A DNA stretch of 64,000 bases. It comes from Stenotrophomonas lactitubi (GTDB taxonomy: Bacteria; Pseudomonadota; Gammaproteobacteria; Xanthomonadales; Xanthomonadaceae). The notes below the pieces were generated by a model that was given only the letters and a program-made list of their open reading frames with translations, was not told the DNA's origin and searched no databases. The stretch lies in NCBI RefSeq assembly GCF_002803515.1, contig NZ_PHQX01000001.1, positions 1,922,001 through 1,986,000 of the forward strand, written 5' to 3'. The position numbers and the translations under genes were made by a program. This document shows positions 43,476 through 53,050 of the stretch, one piece after another (within the stretch, counting starts at the first letter, position 1; the number at the start of each line of letters is the position of its first letter).

Positions 43476-44492
43476 ATGAATGGAATCATGCGATCGCTGC
43501 TGGCGCTCGTCCTGCTCTTCGCCGCCACGTCCATCCGTGCCGACGAACTGACTGATCGCCACGCTGTTACCCGGCAGGCCACCGAACTGTTCGAGAAGCA
43601 GGATTTCGCCACGCTGGAACGACTGGGCGAACGCTACCGCACGACGGATCAGCGCTTCGGCAGTGGCGTCTGGAAACTGTCCACCTACTACGCCGGTATC
43701 TCCAGAGCGTTCAGCATCACCAACCGCGACCCCGCCTATTGGGCTGGCCGCGAGAAGATCGTGCGCACCTGGATCGAACGGCATCCGAAGTCGCCAGCGG
43801 CGCACCTGGCCATGGCCAGGATGCTGTCCAGCCACGCATGGAGCATTCGCGGCAGCGGCTATGCCAACACGGTCAAGGACCAAGACTGGGGGCCCTTCAA
43901 TACCTACCAGCAACAAGCCATCGACTACCTGCAGCAGCACAAGGCCGTCGTCTCGACGGATCCATACTGGTACGAGCTGATGGAACACCTCGCCATCGAG
44001 CGCAGCTGGCCACTGGAGCAGTTCATCGCACTGCACGACGAAGGGATCAAGCGATTCCCCGGTTATTACCCGCTGTACTTCGCGGCCGTCCGCTACTTCG
44101 CGCCAAAATGGGGTGGCGATGCACAGGGCCTGGAGATCTACGCACGGCGGGTCATGGCTTTGGCGCCGCCGCGCGATCAGTACATGCTGTATGCGCGCAT
44201 CTACTGGGTAGCCTCGCAGGATGAGTATGGCAAACGCCTGTTCGTCGATTCGGCCGTCGACTGGCCGAGCATGAAACGCGGCTTCGAGGACATCCTGGCG
44301 CGCTACCCGGACGAATGGAACCAGCAGGCGTTCGCCTACTTCGCCTGCCAGGCCAATGATCGGGAAACGGCCCGCGGACTGGTGACAAAGATCCAGGAGC
44401 CCATCCTGGCGGTGTGGCGGGATACCGCCGACTACTACCGTTGTTCGTTTGCCCTGGACGAAGATACCAACCCACACCTGGGCGCCCGCTAG
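43476..44492 (+). CDS. Secreted helical-repeat protein (DUF4034-like)
   Basis: A 338-residue protein with signal peptide MRSLLALVLLFAATSIRADE. The rest is all helical, rich in Trp and Tyr (YWAGREKIVRTWIERHPKSPAAHLAMA, FPGYYPLYFAAVRYFAPKWGG), in the TPR-like pattern of DUF4034. The function is unknown. An ATG at 43488 is an alternative start. It is convergent with the molybdoenzyme gene. Confidence 0.75.
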   Translation: MNGIMRSLLALVLLFAATSIRADELTDRHAVTRQATELFEKQDFATLERLGERYRTTDQRFGSGVWKLSTYYAGISRAFSITNRDPAYWAGREKIVRTWIERHPKSPAAHLAMARMLSSHAWSIRGSGYANTVKDQDWGPFNTYQQQAIDYLQQHKAVVSTDPYWYELMEHLAIERSWPLEQFIALHDEGIKRFPGYYPLYFAAVRYFAPKWGGDAQGLEIYARRVMALAPPRDQYMLYARIYWVASQDEYGKRLFVDSAVDWPSMKRGFEDILARYPDEWNQQAFAYFACQANDRETARGLVTKIQEPILAVWRDTADYYRCSFALDEDTNPHLGAR

Positions 44493-44546
44493 CGCCGAGT
44501 CTACTCGACGCCACCGGCCCCGCCGGCAAGCAGGCATGACTCTCCT

Positions 44547-46832
44547 CTACGCTGGCACCTCGACCTGCGCGCGCATCCGTACCGGAATGGACTTCGCCGC
44601 TGGCGTACCGCTGATCCGATCGTAGTAGTCCAGCGGCAGCAGCGGGTTCAGCTCCGGGTAGTAGCCCGCCAACGCACCGCGCGGCATCGGATAGTCAAGC
44701 ACAGTCAGGCCTTCGATGCGCCGCGTCACGCCATCGTCGCTGATCGTTTCCAGGCTCACCAGGGCTTCCTTGCCGAGCCCGCGCGCCAGACGGTCTTCGA
44801 TGTTCATGAACACCACCATGCGGTCGTTGTACACGCCCCGGTAGCGGTCGTTGTAGCTGTAGATGGTGGTGTTGTACTGGTCGTGCGAACGCACCGTGGC
44901 CAGCCGCAGCATCTCCGGATCATCGACCACCGTGTTCACTTCCAGGCCGGGCATGACCAGGATGTTGGCCTTGCCGTTCGGCGTCGGCCACACGCGCCGG
45001 CGCGGTGGAATATCCAGGTGGAAGCCGTGCAGTGCCTGGATGCGTTCGTTGAAGCCTGTGTAGATGTCCGGGTAGACGGCGGCGATCAGGTCGCGGATCG
45101 GGCCGTAATCGTGCATGTACGCGGCCCAGTCCACCTTGCTGTCCGGCAACGCCGCCATCGCCATGCGGCAGACGATCTCCACTTCCGGCAGCACGTGCTC
45201 GCTGGCCGGCTCCAGCACGCCGCGCGACGCGGTCACGTTGGACATCGCATCTTCGATGGTGACGAACTGTTCCCCCAGTGGTGTGCGGATCCACTCCGAA
45301 CGCGCCACCACCGGCAGGATCAGCGCGTCGCGGCCATGCACAAGATGGCCTCGATTAAGCTTGGTGGCGATGCCCACGGTCAGTTCCAGTCTGCGCATGG
45401 CTTCGTAGGCGCGTTCGGTATCGGGCACGGCATGGATGAAGTTGCCGCCCATGCCGATGAACACCTTGGCGCTGCCATCCAGCATCGCCGCGATCGACTC
45501 GACCACGTGGTGGCCGTGTTCGCGTGGCGGATCAAAACCGAACACCTGCTGCACCCGATCCAGGTAGCGCGCCGTGGGCTTTTCATCGATGCCGACCGTG
45601 CGGTCGCCCTGCACGTTGGAATGCCCGCGGATCGGGCCGATGCCCGCGCCCGGCTTGCCGAAGTTGCCGCGCAGCAACAGCAGGTTGGCCACCTGCTGCA
45701 GCAGCCGCGAACCCTGCTGGTGCTGGGTCAGGCCCATTCCATAGCAGATGACCGTCGCACGCGAACGGATATAGATCTCCGCGCAGCGCCGTATCTGCTC
45801 CTGCGCGATGCCCGACACCCGCACGATCTCATCCCAGTCCTGCGCCAGCACATCCTGGCGCAATGCCTCCAGGCCAACGGTGTGCTCGGCCAGGAAGGCA
45901 TGATCCAGCACCTGCTCGCCCTCGGCTTCGCGCTCGAACATCACCTTCATCATGCCCTTGATCAGCGCCAGGTCGCCGCCGATACGGACATGCACGAACT
46001 CGCTGGTGATCTCGGTGGACCCGAACGTGGCCATCTGCACCACGTCCTGCGGTTCGGTGAAGCGGATCAGGGCGCGCTCCGGCATCGGGTTGACCGCCAC
46101 GATCGGCACGCCGCGTTTGCGCGCTTCCACCAGATTGCTCATCATCCGCGGCGAGTTGGTGCCGGTGTTCTGGCCCATCACGAAGATCGCCTCGGCGTGT
46201 TCGAAGTCGTCCAGCACGATGGTGCCCTTGCCCACGCCGATCACCGGCGGCAGGCCCCGGCTGGTCGGCTCGTGGCACATGTTCGAACAGTCCGGGAAGT
46301 TGTTGGTGCCGAACTCGCGCACGAAGATCGAATACAGGAACGCCGCCTCGTTGGGCGTGCGGCCGGAGGTGTAGAACTCGGCCTGGTCGGGGTGGTCCAA
46401 CGCCTGCAGATGGCGGCCGATCAGCGCGAACGCCTCGTCCCATTCGCAGGGAACATAGTGATCGGTGGCGGCGTCGTAGCGCATCGGCTCGGTCAGTCGG
46501 CCCTGCAGCTCCAACCAGTAATCGGTCTGCGCCATCAGCTCGGTGACGGTGTGCTGGGCGAACAGCTCGCGGGTCACCCGGTGCTGGGTCGCTTCCCAGG
46601 CCAGGGCCTTGGCGCCGTTCTCGCAGAATTCCAGCTTCTTGCGGTGGTCGGCATCGGGGAACGCGCAGCTGGGGCACTTGAAGCCACCCGGCTGGTTCAT
46701 CGCCAGCAGTGCCTTCGATCCCTTGCCGATCACGCTCTGCTGCAGCAGCACCTTGGCGGTCGCACCGGCGGCCCCCCAGCCGCCTGCCGGTTGGTTGTAG
46801 GGCTTGTAACGCGGCGGCTTCTGTTCGGACAT
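44547..46832 (-). CDS. FdhF/YdeP-family molybdopterin oxidoreductase
   Basis: A 761-residue protein of the YdeP branch of bis-MGD oxidoreductases. The N-terminus has CPSCAFPDADHRKKLEFCENGAK, an unusual short Cys motif. NNFPDCSNMCHEPTSRGL, FVMGQNTGTNSPRMM and GNFGKPGAGIGPIRGHSNVQGDRTVG follow, typical of the cofactor domain. The C-terminal domain has a PNGKANI region. The substrate is unknown; formate dehydrogenase activity is not assured. E. coli YdeP is linked to acid resistance. It is divergent from fdhD, which supplies sulfur to such cofactors. The start at 46832 was chosen over the upstream frame. Confidence 0.93.
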   Translation of the reverse strand: MSEQKPPRYKPYNQPAGGWGAAGATAKVLLQQSVIGKGSKALLAMNQPGGFKCPSCAFPDADHRKKLEFCENGAKALAWEATQHRVTRELFAQHTVTELMAQTDYWLELQGRLTEPMRYDAATDHYVPCEWDEAFALIGRHLQALDHPDQAEFYTSGRTPNEAAFLYSIFVREFGTNNFPDCSNMCHEPTSRGLPPVIGVGKGTIVLDDFEHAEAIFVMGQNTGTNSPRMMSNLVEARKRGVPIVAVNPMPERALIRFTEPQDVVQMATFGSTEITSEFVHVRIGGDLALIKGMMKVMFEREAEGEQVLDHAFLAEHTVGLEALRQDVLAQDWDEIVRVSGIAQEQIRRCAEIYIRSRATVICYGMGLTQHQQGSRLLQQVANLLLLRGNFGKPGAGIGPIRGHSNVQGDRTVGIDEKPTARYLDRVQQVFGFDPPREHGHHVVESIAAMLDGSAKVFIGMGGNFIHAVPDTERAYEAMRRLELTVGIATKLNRGHLVHGRDALILPVVARSEWIRTPLGEQFVTIEDAMSNVTASRGVLEPASEHVLPEVEIVCRMAMAALPDSKVDWAAYMHDYGPIRDLIAAVYPDIYTGFNERIQALHGFHLDIPPRRRVWPTPNGKANILVMPGLEVNTVVDDPEMLRLATVRSHDQYNTTIYSYNDRYRGVYNDRMVVFMNIEDRLARGLGKEALVSLETISDDGVTRRIEGLTVLDYPMPRGALAGYYPELNPLLPLDYYDRISGTPAAKSIPVRMRAQVEVPA

Positions 46833-47044
46833 GGTCGGGAACCTGCGTTGGTGGAGTGCCTGCCTGCAGTGCCGGGCCCGCGCCCGGCTGCCGTGGCCAG
46901 TCAAGCACGCCGGCAACCGCGGCGCCATAGCCCGGCTGTGGTAACGCAGGCTGCCATGGCAACGGTTACCGCCGCGTCTTCACTGGATGGCTGCGCTATT
47001 CTGCGGGCGTAGCCTGCCCTTCTGCTTTGCCCAGGATGTGCCGC

Positions 47045-47902
47045 ATGCCAGGATCGACGCCGCCCTCCCCTCCGCCCGCCGGCACGGCACTGCGCACGCT
47101 GCAACGCTGGCGCAGCACAGGGCAGGAGCAACAGGTGGACGTGATCGCCGAAGAAGTGCCGGTGGTGATGCGCTACAACGGTGCCGCCTTCGCGGTGATG
47201 ATGGCCACGCCGTGCGACCTGGAGGATTTCGCCCTGGGTTTCTCGCTCAGCGAAGGATTGATCGAGCGCCCCGATCAGCTGCTGTCCGCCGAGGTGCAGC
47301 CACAACTGGAAGGCATCGAGCTGAAGATGACCGTGTCCGCCAACGCCCCTGGCGCAGGGCTGGACCCCGACAATGGCCGCCTGCTGCCTGGTCGTGGCGG
47401 TTGCGGACTGTGTGGTGCGCGTCAGCTGGAAGACGTGCTGCGTCCGCTGCCGCCGGTAAATGACCGCCGCACCTATCAGACGGCTGCCCTGCAGCGGGCA
47501 CTGGCCGGGTTGGCCCCGCACCAGCCGATGAATGCTGCCAGTGGTTCGACCCATGCAGCGGCGTGGGCCGATGCCAGCGGCCGCATCGGCTGGGTGCGCG
47601 AAGACGTGGGCCGCCACAACGCGCTGGACAAGCTGATCGGTGCGCTGCACCACAACGAACACAGCATCGATGGCGGCCTGCTGGTGGTGTCCAGCCGTGC
47701 CAGCTACGAAATGGTCAGCAAGGCAGCACGCGCCGGTGCCAGCGTACTGGCCGCCGTCTCGGCACCCACCGCGCTTGCCATCGATCTGGCCCGCAGCGCC
47801 GGGCTGTGCCTGGTGGGTTTTGCCCGCGAAGGGGGCTTCAACGTGTATACCCACCCGGAGCGGCTGCAGGGGGATGGCCTGCACGGCCACCCACCTGCTT
47901 GA
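47045..47902 (+). CDS. fdhD: FdhD sulfurtransferase for molybdenum-cofactor enzymes
   Basis: A 285-residue protein of the FdhD family. The loop Cys motif GRGGCGLCGARQL is present, as are FALGFSLSEGLI, SGSTHAAAW, REDVGRHNALDKLIG and VVSSRASYEMV. FdhD moves sulfur from IscS-type desulfurases to the bis-MGD cofactor. The ATG at 47045 has AGGA at good spacing; ATG 47036 and TTG 47027 lie just upstream in frame. It is divergent from the YdeP-like gene, its probable client, across a 212-base gap with no clear site. Confidence 0.94.
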   Translation: MPGSTPPSPPPAGTALRTLQRWRSTGQEQQVDVIAEEVPVVMRYNGAAFAVMMATPCDLEDFALGFSLSEGLIERPDQLLSAEVQPQLEGIELKMTVSANAPGAGLDPDNGRLLPGRGGCGLCGARQLEDVLRPLPPVNDRRTYQTAALQRALAGLAPHQPMNAASGSTHAAAWADASGRIGWVREDVGRHNALDKLIGALHHNEHSIDGGLLVVSSRASYEMVSKAARAGASVLAAVSAPTALAIDLARSAGLCLVGFAREGGFNVYTHPERLQGDGLHGHPPA

Positions 47903-47912
47903 CGGCGCGGCC

Positions 47913-48449
47913 TCAGCGCAGCGCCACCTTCGGGAAGTCCACCGGCACGTCAAAGGCCACGTTGACGTAGTTGGTGAACAGATTGAGCGCTACGTGGGCC
48001 AGGATCTCCACAATCTGCTCGTCATCGAAACCAGCCGCGCGCAGCGCCTGCACGTCAGCGTCGGCAATCTGCGCACGCTGCTCGACCACCTTCAGCGCGA
48101 AGTCCAAGGCGGCGGCGGTGGCCGGATCGCTGGACTGGCCGATCTGTGCAGCGGCCATCTGTTCGCCACTGGCGCCGGCCTTGCGCCCCAGCGCCGTGTG
48201 CGCGGCCAGGCAGTATTCGCAGGCATTGCGGTTGGCGATGGCCACCGCGATCTGCTCACCCAGCAGCGGCGACAGACGGCCGCCACCCAGCGCGCCGAAT
48301 GAGCCCCACATGCTCTGCAGCGCGGCAGGCGAGTTGGCCACGGCACGGAACATCGCCGGCGTGGCGCCGAAGGCGGCGTGGACCTGGCCCAGCAGGGCCT
48401 GGCGCTCGGGCGTGGTCGAGGTCGGATCGATCAGGGGAATGCGGGACAT
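47913..48449 (-). CDS. Carboxymuconolactone decarboxylase/AhpD-like protein
   Basis: A 178-residue all-helical protein of the CMD family. The AhpD-type redox motif is NACEYCLAAHTALGRK (Cys-x-x-Cys then His). Members act as peroxidase-linked thiol reductases. The ATG at 48449 follows a GGAG site; the upstream extension to 48548 is not protein-like. It is divergent from the AraC regulator at 48555, which probably controls it. Confidence 0.9.
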   Translation of the reverse strand: MSRIPLIDPTSTTPERQALLGQVHAAFGATPAMFRAVANSPAALQSMWGSFGALGGGRLSPLLGEQIAVAIANRNACEYCLAAHTALGRKAGASGEQMAAAQIGQSSDPATAAALDFALKVVEQRAQIADADVQALRAAGFDDEQIVEILAHVALNLFTNYVNVAFDVPVDFPKVALR

Positions 48450-48554
48450 GGGGTACTCCTTGCGATAGCGCCCGGGATTGGACGATGGGCTCATCGTAGG
48501 TAGACTCGCCGGACGAATTGAGCATTTATCTCCAGATATGTTGTCCATTCATCC

Positions 48555-49436
48555 ATGATCGCCACACTGCCCCCAATCCCACCGTCCGACGATGTGCCTG
48601 ACCGGCTGTCGACCCTGCTCGAACGGTTCCGGGTACAGGCAGCGCTGTTCCATTCCGGCCCGTTGTGCGGACGGCACGTGTTCGAACCGCAGCCGGGGCG
48701 CGCCTTCCTGCACATCCTGCGCAAGGGGGAAATGGAGGTGCATCACCCCGACGCGGACTGCATCACGCGCCAGCTGAAGGTCACCGCCCCCAGCCTGCTG
48801 CTGTACCCGCGGCCACTGCGGCATGTGTTCCTCAACGCGCCGCTGGACGGCCCTGATTTCACCTGCGCCACGCTGGATTTCGACGGCGGTGCACGCAATC
48901 CGGTCGTCCAGTCGCTGCCGCCGGTGATGGTGGTGCCGCTGTCAGCCATCGGTGAACTGGACGGCACCCTGCACCTGCTGTTCACGGAAGCCGACCGCCA
49001 GCGCTGCGGCTCGCGCCTGCTGACCAACCGGCTGTTCGAGGTTGCCCTGATCCAGGTACTGCGCTGGGTGATCGATCATCCCGATGCTGCGGGGGTAAGC
49101 CACGGGTTGATGCGCGGGCTGTCCGATGCGCGCCTGGCACGCACGCTGGTAGCCCTGCACCAGTCGCCGCAGCAGGCCTGGACCCTGCCGAAGATGGCGT
49201 CCATCGCCGGGCTGTCGCGCAGCGCGTTCGCAGCGGTGTTCAAGGACGTGATGCAGACCACGCCGGCCAGCTACCTGCTGGATTGGCGTTTGAGCCTGGC
49301 CTGCACGCAGCTGCGCGCGGGGGCAGCGGCAAAGCAGGTGGCGACCGACGTCGGCTTTGCCGATACCGCTTCATTGTCCAAGGCGTTCCGCAAGCGCCTG
49401 GGGCTCTCGCCCCGCGCGTGGCTGGCGACGCTGTAG
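48555..49436 (+). CDS. AraC-family regulator with N-terminal cupin
   Basis: A 293-residue activator. The N-terminal ~190 residues form a cupin_6-type domain (GRAFLHILRKGEMEVHH). Two helix-turn-helices at the C-terminus include LPKMASIAGLSRSAFAAVFKDVMQTTPASYL and AKQVATDVGFADTASLSKAFRKRLGLSPRAW. Divergent from the CMD gene, with ATCT-CC-AGAT-type dyad symmetry (around 48529) between them. Confidence 0.92.
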   Translation: MIATLPPIPPSDDVPDRLSTLLERFRVQAALFHSGPLCGRHVFEPQPGRAFLHILRKGEMEVHHPDADCITRQLKVTAPSLLLYPRPLRHVFLNAPLDGPDFTCATLDFDGGARNPVVQSLPPVMVVPLSAIGELDGTLHLLFTEADRQRCGSRLLTNRLFEVALIQVLRWVIDHPDAAGVSHGLMRGLSDARLARTLVALHQSPQQAWTLPKMASIAGLSRSAFAAVFKDVMQTTPASYLLDWRLSLACTQLRAGAAAKQVATDVGFADTASLSKAFRKRLGLSPRAWLATL

Positions 49437-49443
49437 CCCGCGG

Positions 49444-50004
49444 CTAGTCCTTCGGGGACTGCTCGGGAGACAGCAGCCCGCCGATCCGCTCGGTCAACTG
49501 TGCGCGCACCTTCTCGTCCAGCTGGCCTTCGTACATGGCCTCGTAGATCCACAGGCCGTCGGCGGCCAACCGCGCCACGAAATTGTCCAGCGCCGCAGGG
49601 TCGTCGCTGCCGGCGGCCGGTGGCGAAGGTGCCCAGCGCTGCACTACCGGTGCCCACGGCCGGTCGCTGGGGAACTCGGGGTCCACCGAGTCCAGCATGA
49701 ACATCAGCTCGGCGCGGGTGGCGCTCTGTGCCGAAACGCGCACGAAGGTCTGGTAGCGCTCCAGCGCAGTGGCCTCGCCAGCCGACTTGCCCAGCAGCGC
49801 CTCCATCGATGCTTCCCAGCTCTGCACCAGGTGCTCGTCGATGCCGCGCAGCAACGCTTCGCGCGACGGGAAGTGGTACAGCAGGCCGCCACGGGTCAAC
49901 TGCGCCTCGGCCGCCACCGATTCAAAGGTGACCGCACGCACGCCGTCGCGGTTGATCACGCTGACGGCGGCGTCGAGGATGCGCTCGCGCTTGCTGGTTC
50001 TCAT
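49444..50004 (-). CDS. TetR-family repressor of the MFS pump
   Basis: A 186-residue TetR regulator. The helix-turn-helix reads VTFESVAAEAQLTRGGLLYHFPSREALLRGI. The C-terminal part resembles TetR_C of the YxaF/SmvR-like group. It lies five bases after the MFS transporter stop on the same strand, so pump and repressor are made from one message. It most likely binds the 30-base palindrome at 51571-51600. Confidence 0.9.
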   Translation of the reverse strand: MRTSKRERILDAAVSVINRDGVRAVTFESVAAEAQLTRGGLLYHFPSREALLRGIDEHLVQSWEASMEALLGKSAGEATALERYQTFVRVSAQSATRAELMFMLDSVDPEFPSDRPWAPVVQRWAPSPPAAGSDDPAALDNFVARLAADGLWIYEAMYEGQLDEKVRAQLTERIGGLLSPEQSPKD

Positions 50005-50009
50005 TGCCG

Positions 50010-51542
50010 CTATTTTACGCGATCGGAAGCGCCGTCGCGGCCGCCAGCACGTCCACGCAGCAGGCGCGCGATGATCACCGCGCCGGCCGCCAGCACCGCG
50101 CTGATCACCAGCAGCACGATCTGGTAACCGCGATCGTAGGCCGCGGCTGCCAGGGCGAACCACTCACCCTGCCCCGCCTCACGCGCCACGTGCAATGCCT
50201 GGGTGAACCCCTCGCGCGCGGCGGCCGGAATGTCCGCCGACTCCGGCAGGAACGCGCCGTACATCGCAGCGCTCAGGCTGCCCAGCAGCGCGACCGCCAG
50301 CAGGCCACCGAACTCGTAAGACACCTCCTCCACCGACGAGGCCATGCCCGCACGATGCGGCGGCACGTTGTTGAGGATGGCGGTGGACGCCACCGAGATC
50401 GCAGCACCCATGCCGAAGCCGGTGATCGCCATGCCGGCTACCACCCAGCCCAGGCCGTGCGGGAAGCCCAGCGCCACCACGCCCACACCTGCCGCGCCAG
50501 CCGCCAGGCCGCCACAGATCAACGGACGCAGGCCGACACGATGCAGCACGCTGCCGCCCAGCAACGCGCTGGGCAGGCTGCCCAGCGCCACCACCGATAC
50601 CAGCAGGCCCGCCTGCAATGGGCTGAGGCCGGCCACCAGCTGGAAACGCTGGGTGGTGAGCAGCTGCAGCCCGGCCATCGCAAACAGGGTGAACACTGCC
50701 GACAGCGTGCCTGCAAGGAACGCCGGGTTACGGAAGATGGCGAAATCCAGCAGCGGATAGGGCAACTGCTGCTGACGGCGGCTGAAGGCGAAGCCGGCGA
50801 TGACCGCCAGCAGCAGCGAGACCGCGCCGACACCGTACGAGGGCGGCGTAGCGATCAGCGACTTGATCGCCAGCACCAGCCCGGACAGCGCGGCCAGTGC
50901 CAGCAACGAGGACAGCAGGTCCCACGGCCGCGTGCTGTCGCGCTGCCCTTCCGGCGCCAGCACCAGGGTCGCGATGAAGGCGACCACCACCACCGGCACG
51001 TTGATCAGGAATACCGAGCCCCACCAGAAGTGCTGCAGCAGCCAGCCACCGATGATCGGCCCCAGTGCCGCACCGACGATGGCCACCGAACCCCAGATCG
51101 CGATGGCGATGTTGCGCTCGCGCTCTTCATGGAAGCTGAGCCCGATCAATGCCAACGTGGCCGGCATCATCGCCGCCGCACCCACGGCGAGGAAGGCACG
51201 CGCTGCAATCAGCTGCGCGGCGGTCGCAGAGAACGCGGCCGCCAACGAGGCGACGCCGAACACCACCAGGCCGATCAGGAACATCCGCCGGTGGCCGATG
51301 CGGTCACCCAGGGTGCCAGCGCCCAGCAGCAGGCCGGCCATCACCAGCGGATAGGCGTTGATGATCCACAACGCCTGCCCGGCACTGGCCGAGAGCTCCT
51401 CGGTCAGGGTCGGCAGCGCCGTGTACAACACCGAATTGTCCAACGTGACCAGCAGCAGGCCGGCGGCGACGGTGAACAGCAGCGACCAGCGTCGGGCGCG
51501 CGACAGGGACGGAGCACCGTCCAAGGGCTGGGAGAGAGCCAT
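50010..51542 (-). CDS. DHA2-family MFS multidrug efflux transporter (SmvA-like)
   Basis: A 510-residue transporter with 14 predicted helices. Motif D1 in TM1 is LLLVTLDNSVLYTALPTL; motif A is GTLGDRIGHRRMFLIGL; motif C-like GSVAIVGAALGPIIGGWLL is in TM5. These mark it as a DHA2 (QacA/SmvA-like) proton-driven drug exporter, often for quaternary ammonium and dye cations. The start at 51542 was chosen over 51572, which lies within the operator. GGAG-like sequence sits upstream. Confidence 0.92.
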   Translation of the reverse strand: MALSQPLDGAPSLSRARRWSLLFTVAAGLLLVTLDNSVLYTALPTLTEELSASAGQALWIINAYPLVMAGLLLGAGTLGDRIGHRRMFLIGLVVFGVASLAAAFSATAAQLIAARAFLAVGAAAMMPATLALIGLSFHEERERNIAIAIWGSVAIVGAALGPIIGGWLLQHFWWGSVFLINVPVVVVAFIATLVLAPEGQRDSTRPWDLLSSLLALAALSGLVLAIKSLIATPPSYGVGAVSLLLAVIAGFAFSRRQQQLPYPLLDFAIFRNPAFLAGTLSAVFTLFAMAGLQLLTTQRFQLVAGLSPLQAGLLVSVVALGSLPSALLGGSVLHRVGLRPLICGGLAAGAAGVGVVALGFPHGLGWVVAGMAITGFGMGAAISVASTAILNNVPPHRAGMASSVEEVSYEFGGLLAVALLGSLSAAMYGAFLPESADIPAAAREGFTQALHVAREAGQGEWFALAAAAYDRGYQIVLLVISAVLAAGAVIIARLLRGRAGGRDGASDRVK

Positions 51543-51570
51543 GGGAACCTGGAGGGGAAGGAGTACGCCC

Positions 51571-51600
51571 ATAACTATACAGGACGTCCTGTATAGTTAT
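51571..51600. promoter_or_regulatory. Perfect 30-bp palindromic operator of the MFS/TetR operon
   Basis: ATAACTATACAGGAC is followed at once by its exact reverse complement. A -10-like TATAGT on the minus strand (51579-51574) lies inside the right-hand arm for the leftward operon. The match is perfect over 15 bases each side, with no spacer, as for TetR-type operators that take two dimers. Confidence 0.85.
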
Positions 51601-51665
51601 GAATGTCCCAGCGAACGCCATTCAGCTTCCGGGAGGCGCCCTGCCCGCTGCGCCACGGCCCTGGC

Positions 51666-52424
51666 TTACCTGCACTCCGCAGGCAATGCAGCGACCGCCT
51701 GCACTACCGGCTCCTGCATGGCCTGGCCTACTTCGGCATCCAGCTCGCCACGCAGATGGCCGTGCTGCCGCTGCATCGCCTCTTCGCACAGCGCACGCAC
51801 CCGCGCACGGGCGTTGCTGCGCAGCGTGCTGCAGCGCCAATCCCCCCCTCCCAGCGGCAGCACCGAATAGACCACGCTGTTGCAGGCGTTGCCGGCGCGT
51901 TCTGGCAGCGGGCGCCCGCCGAAGTCACGCGGCGCACTGCTGCGCTGCGGGTCGAAGTAGCTGTCCGGGAAGGTGCGTGCGTACTGTTCGATATCCACCT
52001 CGATGCTGCCGCCATCGCCTGCCGGCAGGCGCAGTGGCTGGCCGCAGCCGGTAGCGTCGGCGCGGTGCTGGATGTACTGGTAGATCGGTCGGTCCAGGCT
52101 CGCATCCTGCGTGGTCACGGCGCTCACCGCCGCCAGCACCGGCAGCGACGCACGGTTGGCCATGCGTGCCAGCACTCCCGCCTGCGCCGGTTCGCAACGG
52201 TCGCGCAGCGTCGCCACCAGCAGGAACAGCAGGTCATCACGAAAGGCCTTGTCTGCAGCCATGTGATGTTCGATGCGTGCCTGCGCTTCCGCCGCCGGTG
52301 CGGGAAATGCCACTGCCGGTGGCGAGGGCGCGTGCGTTGCGTTCCACAGCAGCGCCACGCCGGTCCCTGCCAGCAGCAGCACCACGATCAGCAGCGTGAC
52401 GGTGCGTGCGCGGAGCCTCGTCAT
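51666..52424 (-). CDS. Membrane-anchored periplasmic protein of unknown function
   Basis: A 252-residue protein with one N-terminal helix (VTLLIVVLLLAGTGVALLW) and a periplasmic helical domain that has four or five Cys residues (DRCEPAQ, ATGCGQP, NACNSVV, RCSTL, ALCEE, PAECR), probably disulfide-linked. I recognise no family. It is the last gene of the six-gene zinc operon; its ATG overlaps the DUF3299 stop by four bases. Confidence 0.75.
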   Translation of the reverse strand: MTRLRARTVTLLIVVLLLAGTGVALLWNATHAPSPPAVAFPAPAAEAQARIEHHMAADKAFRDDLLFLLVATLRDRCEPAQAGVLARMANRASLPVLAAVSAVTTQDASLDRPIYQYIQHRADATGCGQPLRLPAGDGGSIEVDIEQYARTFPDSYFDPQRSSAPRDFGGRPLPERAGNACNSVVYSVLPLGGGDWRCSTLRSNARARVRALCEEAMQRQHGHLRGELDAEVGQAMQEPVVQAVAALPAECR

Positions 52425-53050
52425 CGGGTGATCGCGGAAAGCGTCGCCGCGGCTGCGTCATAGGACGCGCTGGCGATGTCCGCCTCGAAGTGCTTCACCT
52501 GCAGGCGCCCTGACAGCCGGTAGGGATCCCACAACGCGCCCATCGTGATTGGAGTGGCCAGGGTCACATGGATGATCTGGTTCGGCGGTGGCGGCGGTAC
52601 GTGGATGCACGCGCCATAGAACGGCACGAACAGCAGTTCGTCCACCTGTCCCGCGTCGTTCATCGCCAGCGGCACCACATAGCCATCCAGGTCCAGCGCC
52701 CGTCCATCCACGCCATCGACCACCGCCGACGAGCCGAACTGCCGCGCGCGCACAGGGCTGGAATGATCGATGGCCTGCCCGGGCAGCGAGCCCGACCCGG
52801 TGTCGTCGATCAATCCGCCTATCCCATCCATGCCGTTGCCACGCGACAGCCCGATCTGCGGCGGAGGACGCTGGAAGCTGTCCTCCCCGGGCATCAGCGC
52901 GTCCCAGCGGTCGATCACTGCAGACGGCGCCGCTGGCGAAGCGGCAGCGCTGCTGGCCTGTGGCTGCGGAGCCTCCACGGCGGGCCGGCCACAGCTGGTC
53001 AGCAGTACACCGGGAAGCAGAACGGCAAGCACCTTCGCGCTACGGTTCAT
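52421..53050 (-). CDS. DUF3299 lipoprotein (second copy)
   Basis: A 209-residue lipoprotein (signal LAVLLPGVLLTSCG, Cys20). A long Ala/Ser/Pro linker leads to the DUF3299 core: LDLDGYVVPL, ELLFVPFYGACIHVPPPPPNQIIHV. It is a paralogue of the preceding gene with a longer linker. In P. aeruginosa a DUF3299 protein lies in the Zur-controlled PA4063-PA4066 cluster. It overlaps the gene upstream by 11 bases. Confidence 0.88.
   Translation of the reverse strand: MNRSAKVLAVLLPGVLLTSCGRPAVEAPQPQASSAAASPAAPSAVIDRWDALMPGEDSFQRPPPQIGLSRGNGMDGIGGLIDDTGSGSLPGQAIDHSSPVRARQFGSSAVVDGVDGRALDLDGYVVPLAMNDAGQVDELLFVPFYGACIHVPPPPPNQIIHVTLATPITMGALWDPYRLSGRLQVKHFEADIASASYDAAAATLSAITR

Noticed and set aside
44883..47012. 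709-codon open frame on the plus strand
   Set aside because: Antisense to the YdeP-like molybdoenzyme, whose motifs are clear; Arg/His/Gln-rich composition is typical of shadow frames.
50004..51596. 530-codon frame on the plus strand across the MFS gene
   Set aside because: Very rich in Arg, Gln and His, no hydrophobic core; the reverse strand encodes a clear 14-helix transporter.
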